Part shown: piece after piece, positions 14,805 through 19,759 of the stretch
How the letters are laid out: each line of letters starts with the position of its first letter
Numbering within the stretch: position 1 is the first letter of the stretch
NCBI RefSeq assembly: GCF_910584465.1
Contig: NZ_CAJUBK010000046.1
Location: 1-19,759 of the forward strand
DNA: 19,759 nt
Reading direction: 5' to 3'
Source: an uncultured Oscillibacter sp.
GTDB taxonomy: Bacteria; Bacillota; Clostridia; Oscillospirales; Oscillospiraceae
Notes under the pieces: model-generated
The model's input: the letters and a program-made list of their open reading frames with translations, nothing else
Told to the model about the DNA's origin: nothing
The model's database searches: none
Translations under genes and position numbers: made by a program

Positions 14805-14879
14805 CGCTAATATCCTTTCCGCGGTTCATCCTTATGCGAAAGCCTCCTTTAATGTCGCCGGGAAGCGCAGCAAAACCTT

Positions 14880-14910
14880 TATAATTTCCATGTTTTGATT
14901 GGAAATTATA
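14880..14910. repeat. AT-rich inverted repeat
   Basis: TATAATTTCCA (14880-14890) pairs perfectly with TGGAAATTATA (14900-14910) across a nine-base spacer. It could be a protein-binding palindrome or an insertion scar; no transcript assignment is possible. Confidence 0.5.
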
Positions 14911-14939
14911 GGCAAGCTTGAACGATCTCTTTAGAAGTC

Positions 14940-14989
14940 CCTAAAATGCCGATACAGCCCGGAAAGCCGGGCTGTATCGGCATTTTAGG
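14940..14989. terminator. Bidirectional terminator with a 23-bp perfect stem
   Basis: Bases 14940-14962 pair perfectly with 14967-14989 around an AAAG loop. The arms contain CTAAAATGCC and its complement, so a T-run is present at the 3' end on either strand. It marks the boundary between the catabolic locus and the decayed mobile region. Confidence 0.8.
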
Positions 14990-15122
14990 CCAGATGAGGC
15001 AAGAAGTCCACATATACCATCATAATGTTTGGCATTTCCCTCTGAGCGGTAGCGAAAAGCAATAAATTTGCCTATAGCCATGTTGCAGTCAGCGGCACCT
15101 GTATTTTCGATAAAATCTGCTT

Positions 15123-16226
15123 GTGCGGTCTGGCCGCATAGAGACAGAAATGGATAAATTATGTCGGAGCAGGATGACCATGAAAGCGCGTTTTTCCCAC
15201 CCGTGGGTGGGGCAAGCATCGCGGCAGGCTTATGATGGAGTATACCCCCAGCACGAACCCTATGGCACAGGGATCGGCACTATGCCAGGGCGGGTCGTTT
15301 GGGCACATGACCCGGATTCCGTAAATTGGAACGGCGAGGGCTATTGGTGGCAGTTGGACAACTTTGATGAAGCGGTCATTCAACGCATGGTAGACGCCAG
15401 CATCGCCGCTCTGGGCTGACAAGAGAACGCCAAAGATGGCTGGATCGCGCCGTTTCAGGCCCACAACAGCGGCAGCGGATATACTGCCGGAGAGAAAATT
15501 GCCATCAAAGCCAACATCAACAGTTCCGGGGTCATGGACGATGACACCTCCGGCGAGACACGGATGAGCTACACCAACCCGGTCCTGCTGAAAGTTCTGT
15601 TGACCTCTTTGGTGGAAGATGCGGGGGTGGCCCCGTCCGACATCACGGTCTATGACGTGTCTCGGCTGTTCCCGGACTATATGGTGGAGCTGTGTACCAG
15701 CGGCAATCTCCGGGGCGTGAATTTCGTAGGACGCAACAACGGTGCGGCGGATGAGAGCGCCCCAATCCTCTGGTCGCACCAATTCAGCGGCAAGGTGAAC
15801 TATCTGCCTACCTGCGTCACGGAGGCGAAATGCATTATCAACTTCGCCAGTCTGAAGGGGCACAGCTATGGGATCACTCTCTGCGGCAAAAATCACTTTG
15901 GGTCTTTTATCAATGGATACATGATGCGTCCCCCGGAGGGAGCTAACCTCCACCAATGGCTGACCCAGAATGAGATAGGCATTTACAGCCCGCTGGTGGA
16001 CCTGATGACAAATGCTGATCTGGGCGGCAAAACCGTCCTTTACGCTGGACGCGCTGATCTGCGCCCCCTCAGAGGGGGCATCCATCACCGGGGAGAACTC
16101 CCGATGGCAGCAGGCCCCATTTAACGGGGGCTATACCTCCAGCGTGTTCGTCTCCCAGGACCCGGTTGCCATCGACAGTGTGGGGGCGGACTTCCTGATG
16201 AACGAGCCGACTGTCACCAACCCCAA
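15123..16226 (+). pseudogene. Broken DUF362 (iron-sulfur-associated) protein gene
   Basis: The reading recognisable as a DUF362 protein runs from GTGIGTMPGRVVWAHDP, through GEKIAIKANINSSG and INFASLKGHSYGITLCGKN, to SSVFVSQDPVAIDSVGADFL. It is broken three ways. A TGA interrupts the frame at 15417-15419 with homologous sequence continuing after it. Two bases appear to be missing near 16042, where VLY should be followed by TLDAL in another frame. The C-terminus is cut at about 16226, where the frame passes directly into Sel1-repeat sequence. The usual export signal is also missing at the start. DUF362 proteins are typically exported and linked to Fe-S chemistry, but this copy cannot make one. 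Confidence 0.75.
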
Positions 16227-16503
16227 CGGTTCTCTGGGTAAAGAGTATCTCAAGGGTAAGATCGTGGAGAGGGACATCACCAAAGCAGTGGAGTACCTCA
16301 CCCAGTCCGCTGAGGCTGGAAACCAGTACGCACAATATGCCCTGGGCAAGCTGTATCTGGACATACAGAATCAGGAACAAGCCCACTACTGGTTTACACA
16401 GTCAGCCGCACAGGGGAATGAGTATGCTCAGTTTTTCCTGGACCGCTGGGATAACCTAAAGCCACCCTCGGTCATGCTATCCGTCACCCGATTACTCCAT
16501 CAC
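16227..16503 (+). pseudogene. Sel1-repeat tail fragment, probably of a conjugative-element relaxase
   Basis: This fragment is in frame with the preceding DUF362 remnant. It encodes two Sel1-type repeats (KAVEYLTQSAEAGNQYAQYALGKLYL and a second AHYWFTQSAAQGNEYAQFFL unit), followed by PPSVMLSVTRLLHHI. That combination is, to my knowledge, typical of the C-terminal tail of relaxases from Firmicute conjugative elements. The relaxase domain itself is absent. Both junctions, near 16226 and near 16503, are abrupt. The fragment indicates that a conjugative element once lay here and was deleted. Confidence 0.6.
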
Positions 16504-17221
16504 ATCAGGGGCTCATTCCTGTCAATCCCGCTGACGAGGTGGAGCCGCCTAAGGTAGTTCGTCAGCCGATAAAAATTCTGAACGAAGAACAGCTGAATAT
16601 CTTTATGGATGTAATTCGGAAAGACACAATCTGGTATGACTTCTTCTACACCGAGCTGACTACCGGTCTGCGTAGGGGTGAGATCTGTGGGCTCATGTGG
16701 ACCGACCTTGATGAGCGTGTTGGCACCCTGAAAGTCTGCCGCACACTCCATCGGGAAAAGGGCGGCAGGCTGGTAGCCGGGGATACCAAAACCTATGCTG
16801 GCACCCGGAAGATCGTCCTGCCGCCCAGCACAGTGGAACTACTGCGAGAACGAAAGCGGAAATCCTTCTCGCCCTGGATATTTCACGATTCACTTCGGCC
16901 AGAGGCCCCTATGAATCCTGACAGTGCCTATCGACAGCTGAAGAAATTTCTGGTGGAGGCGGGTCTGCCAAATATCCGCTTCCATGACCTGAGACATACA
17001 TTCTCAACTCATGCGCTGTCCAGCGGCGTGGACGCCAAAATCCTGGCCGGGATTCTTGGACAACCAAAGCGTCCTTTACCTTAGATACCTACACCCATAC
17101 CACAGGCGATATGCAGAAGCGTGCTGCTGATATTGTCGGCAGCTTTCTAACTGACTACCTTGGAGAGGAGATGAAACCATGGCAAAACGCAGAAAGCGGG
17201 GAGACGGCGGCGTCAGTCTAA
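16504..17221 (+). pseudogene. N-terminally truncated, frameshifted tyrosine recombinase
   Basis: The sequence joins the family at GLIPVNPADEVEPPK and covers the whole catalytic domain: the first arginine in TTGLRRGEICGL, HDLRHTFSTHAL, and the tyrosine in DTYTHTT. The N-terminal arm-binding domain and most of the core-binding domain are missing. A single-base deletion near 17061-17064 falls in the LGHTK motif. The original frame stops at 17084, while the homologous ending (KASFTLDTYTHTTGDM onward) continues in another frame to 17221. The restored 3' end overlaps the start of the next recombinase by 43 bases. It could once have formed a two-recombinase unit with it. As it stands it should be inactive. 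Confidence 0.8.
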
Positions 17222-18599
17222 GAAAGGACGGACGTTGGGAGGGGAGGGTGGTTGTCGGCTACGATGATAAAGGTCTCCCCGTCACCAAAAACGTTCTGGC
17301 AAAGACCAAGTCGGACTGTATCGCAAAACTCAAGGCACTGAGGGACAGCATCCAGGCTCCTGCCCTTGAACAGCCTAAACCTGGAATCCTCCTGGGGGAC
17401 TGGCTGGATATCTGGTATCAGATCTATAAGAAATCCAATCTTCGGCCCAACACCCAAATGTCCTATGAGCGGCGCATCTACCAGCACATCATCCCAGCTC
17501 TGGGAAACATCCAAATGGACAAGCTGACCACCAACGACATCCAGCAGTTCTACGCTAAACTCAAGCAGGGCGGCAGACTCCTCCGCACAGAGTTATACGG
17601 GGAGGGACTGTCCGACCAGACTGTTCGGGGCATCCACACCACCCTCCATGCCGCACTGGACAAGGCCGTCTCTGAAAAGCTCCTCTTCCGCAATCCCGCC
17701 AATGGCTGCCGTCTCCCCTCCGCCAAAGCCAGAGAAATGCAGGTGCTGGCTCCAGAGGAAATTCAGCGTCTGCTGATCCAAGCCAAGGAAGATAACTGCT
17801 TCGAGCTTCTCCTTCTGGAACTCTCAACCGGTCTGCGGCGAGGCGAGATATGCGCCCTCCAATGGGATGACCTCAACCTCCGCACTGGAGAACTCCGGGT
17901 AGAACGGAGGTTCACCGGGTCAAAGGCAAACTGGTAACCTCCCCACCCAAAACCAGGGCAGGTAACCGCAGCGTGATCCTCCCTGTGCCTGTTCTGGGTG
18001 TCCTCAGGGCCTACAAAGAAACCATGAACTCCTGGTGGATGTTTTCTTCCCCGGTCAGCGAGGACTTGCCCAGAAACCCAGCCGCAGTTCGCAAAGGATT
18101 ACAGAACGTTCTGGAACGGGCAGAATGTAAGAAAATCAGATTTCACGATCTCAGACACACATTTTCTACCGCCGCTCTTGAGCATGGGATGGATATCAAG
18201 ACCCTGTCCACTATTACCGGCCACGTCTCCAGCAGCACTACGCTGAATATCTACGCCCACGTTACCGATGAAATGCGCCGTACAGCGGCAGTGAAGATCG
18301 ACCAGGGTATCGGCAAAACTGAGCTACAAGCAGAGTGTCGGTCCGCGCCTCGGAAGCCTGCTCCCAGTACATTCCAGGCCCACAAAGGCCAGCGGTGTAA
18401 GGCGGGGACCGGATGCGTCACCCAAATCAACGAGAATCTCTGGGAAGGACGCTACTCTCCTATCTGGCCGGACGGCAAAAAGCACCCCCGGAACATCTAC
18501 GCTCACAGTGAGGAAGAGTGCGAAAAACTGCTGGCAGAGATGATAGCAGAAATGAAAACGGAAATTGCCGCTGAAAGAGAGCGTCTGAAAGCAGGATGA
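17179..18599 (+). pseudogene. Tyrosine recombinase (integrase) with one frameshift and an extra C-terminal domain
   Basis: The frame starts at ATG 17179 after GGAGAGGAG and would give about 473 residues if restored. An arm-type DNA-binding domain lies at 8-58 (RKDGRWEGRVVVGYDDKG), a core-binding domain at about 65-180, and the catalytic domain follows with R220 in STGLRRGEICAL. One base is missing at about 17906-17912. The first frame stops at 17937, while HRVKGKLVTSPPKTRAGNRS continues in the next frame, carrying FHDLRHTFST, ITGH and the tyrosine in LNIYAH. After the catalytic domain comes an unusual 70-residue extension (NENLWEGRYSPIWPDGKK) that resembles the N-terminal arm domain. It ends 165 bases from the tRNA fragment, its likely attachment site. 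A sequencing error or programmed frameshift are alternatives to decay. Confidence 0.85.
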
Positions 18600-18608
18600 C
18601 AAAAATCC

Positions 18609-18650
18609 ACGGCTCAACGAGTGGGATATCCCCTCGGTGAGCCGTTTTTC
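18609..18650 (+). terminator. Terminator of the integrase gene
   Basis: ACGGCTCAACGAG (18609-18621) pairs with CTCGGTGAGCCGT (18633-18645) with one mismatch, and TTTTTC follows. It begins 10 bases after the integrase stop codon. Confidence 0.85.
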
Positions 18651-18723
18651 TCTGTCCGTGGCTGTTTGTGTGGTCAAGTCTGAATCTCGAATTTTAAATC
18701 AGCGGGAAAAGTGCTGAAATACA

Positions 18724-18758
18724 AGAAAAATCCAGCCTTTCCGAAAGAAAAAGCTGGA
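18724..18758 (-). terminator. Terminator downstream of the tRNA fragment (minus strand)
   Basis: Reading the minus strand, TCCAGC (18758-18753) pairs with GCTGGA (18736-18731), with further pairing between a T-run and an A-run inside. TTTTTC follows. It lies six bases after the CCA end of the tRNA fragment, as expected for the original tRNA gene. Confidence 0.7.
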
Positions 18759-18763
18759 CTTTA

Positions 18764-18809
18764 TGGAGCTGCTGGGCGGATTCGAACCGCCGACCTCATC
18801 CTTACCAAG
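18764..18809 (-). other. 3' fragment of a tRNA-Thr(GGU) gene, likely attachment site
   Basis: On the minus strand the segment reads the 3' half of a tRNA: anticodon loop TTGGTAA with anticodon GGT (Thr), 3' anticodon stem GGATG, the T arm GGCGG-TTCGAAT-CCGCC, the acceptor strand CAGCAGC, T, and encoded CCA. The sequence on the right is unrelated to a tRNA 5' half: the five bases that should be CATCC to pair with GGATG are ATCAC. This is the structure left when an element integrates into the 3' half of a tRNA gene. It lies 165 bases from the integrase gene and keeps its own terminator. The intact tRNA should be further right, outside the window. Confidence 0.8.
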
Positions 18810-18940
18810 TGATTGGAAACCTCGGGAGTGCCGCTGTTCAGCACTTTCGGGGCATTTTTGTTGCGGAGGCGCATGGTCTCTGGCACTTTCCCGTCCACTG
18901 ACTCCGTCCGCTTTTTTCCGCATGTGGGTCAGGGTGTGGG

Positions 18941-19171
18941 TCAAGCGGATATTTCTGTGTCAAAAAAGCCACGGATGGGCTGCGCCACAGCACTTTTCTT
19001 TGCCGTCTCCCGCTCAAAATTGATGCGGGTCAGTTCCTCAATAAAGGCTTTTTGCATTTCACTGGCCTTGGACCAGGACACTCCAAATTTCCGACACATG
19101 GAAAAAAAGATTCGATACCACAGTCTGTCCTCATCGTTCTCGTGTGTGAAATACCACTTTGCATCATCCAT
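18941..19171 (-). CDS. Small protein of unknown function (76 residues)
   Basis: This 76-residue soluble, charged protein starts at ATG 19171 with GGAGGAGGG upstream. Residues 1-60 look helical, with the aromatic and charged pattern KWYFTHENDEDRLWYRIFFS followed by GVSWSKASEMQKAFIEEL. I recognise no catalytic motif and no named family. Its start codon is two bases after the stop codon of the acetyltransferase gene, and its ribosome binding site lies inside that gene's 3' end. The two are therefore translated from one message and probably function together. The 3' end runs into DNA that translates like the tail of another integrase, before the tRNA fragment. Confidence 0.75.
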   Translation of the reverse strand: MDDAKWYFTHENDEDRLWYRIFFSMCRKFGVSWSKASEMQKAFIEELTRINFERETAKKSAVAQPIRGFFDTEISA

Positions 19172-19173
19172 TA

Positions 19174-19698
19174 TCAGCCCTCCTCCAAGTAAGATGTGAA
19201 AATGTTTATGGCAGCCTCGTCACAAATCAAGTACCGCGGAGCCGCGCCGCTCTTACGCCCCGGAATCAAGAGCGCGCCAAAGTTCTGCTCGTAATGCTTC
19301 GCCAACTCCGGCGTTTTTGCGTCCAGCGTCACATCTCCATTGAAACCGGCATCCACAGATAGCTTGATACCGTAAGCGACCAGCGCCCGTCCAATACCCC
19401 GGTATTTCGGCTCTTCACAAAGAGTCGGATTACTCCGAGCTTGGCTCTCCATGTAAACGATATGGACAGTAACAACATTTTCCTCAATTTCATAAGCGCC
19501 CAAGGCCACTAATTCACCCTCTTTGCTCTTCAACGCATAGATTTCAAATCCGCTTTCTGCAATATACTCAGTTGTCCAGTCCGTTTGCCATACGGGTTCG
19601 GCAACAGTAGACTCCAAGTCTTCTCTTGTCGCTCTGAGCGCCTTGACAGAGACTTTTTCCCCCAACCGATCCCAAACAAAAAGTTCAAATCTCGCCAC
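19174..19698 (-). CDS. GNAT-family N-acetyltransferase
   Basis: This protein of 174 residues has the GNAT acetyl-CoA-binding loop PKYRGIGRALVAYGIKLSVDAG, with the preceding beta strand NVVTVHIVYME and the following segment VTLDA. It would transfer an acetyl group from acetyl-CoA to a small molecule, tRNA or protein; the acceptor is unknown. The frame is open up to a TTG at 19752, but that codon lies in the predicted -35 box. The start is therefore probably the GTG at 19698, about 20 bases after the predicted transcription start and preceded by GTGGGG. It is followed two bases later by the small 76-residue gene. The pair could be a defence, stress or toxin-antitoxin type unit, but nothing visible proves this. 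Confidence 0.85.
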   Translation of the reverse strand: MARFELFVWDRLGEKVSVKALRATREDLESTVAEPVWQTDWTTEYIAESGFEIYALKSKEGELVALGAYEIEENVVTVHIVYMESQARSNPTLCEEPKYRGIGRALVAYGIKLSVDAGFNGDVTLDAKTPELAKHYEQNFGALLIPGRKSGAAPRYLICDEAAINIFTSYLEEG

Positions 19699-19723
19699 AT
19701 CGATCGCCCCACTTTTCTTTTTT

Positions 19724-19752
19724 AGTATACCATAGAAAACCGAGAGATACAA
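19724..19752 (-). promoter_or_regulatory. Promoter of the acetyltransferase pair
   Basis: On the minus strand, TTGTAT (19752-19747) and TATACT (19729-19724) are separated by exactly 17 bases. The start of transcription would be near 19717, which rules out the upstream TTG and supports the GTG start at 19698. Confidence 0.65.
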
Positions 19753-19759
19753 GTCCCGC

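Noticed and set aside
15417..15419. In-frame TGA in the DUF362 gene as a possible selenocysteine codon
   Set aside because: The family has no known selenocysteine here, no obvious selenocysteine insertion hairpin follows, and the gene is broken in two other ways.
18699..18944. Minus-strand 81-codon frame through the tRNA fragment
   Set aside because: Its middle part is simply a translation of the tRNA T arm and acceptor stem. The first part may be the tail of a lost integrase, but not enough remains to call it.
19699..19752. TTG 19752 as start of the acetyltransferase
   Set aside because: The codon falls inside the predicted -35 box and would lie upstream of the transcription start.

Overview
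The window looks like a chromosomal piece of a GC-rich gut-type Firmicute, probably Clostridia of the Oscillospiraceae group. This is inferred from strong GGAGG-type ribosome binding sites, TTGACA/TATAAT promoters, a guanine-class riboswitch, a type I-C-like CRISPR repeat, a LacI-controlled TAXI-TRAP catabolic operon and decayed integrative elements of the kind common in that group. Species cannot be named from sequence alone.

Layout. (1) 1-247: trailer end of a CRISPR array; leader and cas genes would lie off the left edge. (2) 814-4010: a purine unit. A promoter leads into a canonical guanine-class riboswitch whose P1 stem overlaps an intrinsic terminator, then an 8-oxoguanine-deaminase-type amidohydrolase and an NCS2 purine permease, closed by a strong terminator. 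(3) 4011-5277: mostly non-coding. It holds a foldable GC-rich stretch ending in two tandem terminators, then an AT-rich island with two divergent promoters. One drives a tiny minus-strand ORF; the other drives a short transcript ending in a hairpin inside a recombinase remnant.

(4) 5308-14748: a catabolic locus. A five-gene minus-strand operon (read from 11738 down to 5308) encodes a metallo-beta-lactamase-fold lactonase-like hydrolase, a TAXI solute-binding lipoprotein, a fused TRAP permease, an alpha/beta hydrolase and a zinc-dependent alcohol dehydrogenase. Divergent from it are a LacI-family regulator, a short-chain dehydrogenase and a DUF1275 membrane protein. The palindrome GAATACGTATTC (or a one-mismatch copy) occurs in front of all three transcription units, which ties them into one probable regulon. 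Uptake by the TRAP system, oxidation by two dehydrogenases and hydrolysis by two hydrolases suggest breakdown of a small carboxylated or lactone-forming compound, but the substrate cannot be read from the sequence.

(5) 14940-18810: a graveyard of integrative elements. A DUF362 pseudogene is joined in frame to a Sel1-repeat relaxase tail, then to an N-terminally truncated tyrosine recombinase. A second tyrosine recombinase follows with one frameshift and a duplicated arm-binding-like domain. The region ends at a 3' fragment of a tRNA-Thr(GGU) gene, a likely attachment site that still carries a tRNA-type terminator. (6) 18941-19759: a minus-strand pair, a GNAT acetyltransferase and a small unknown protein, with their own promoter.
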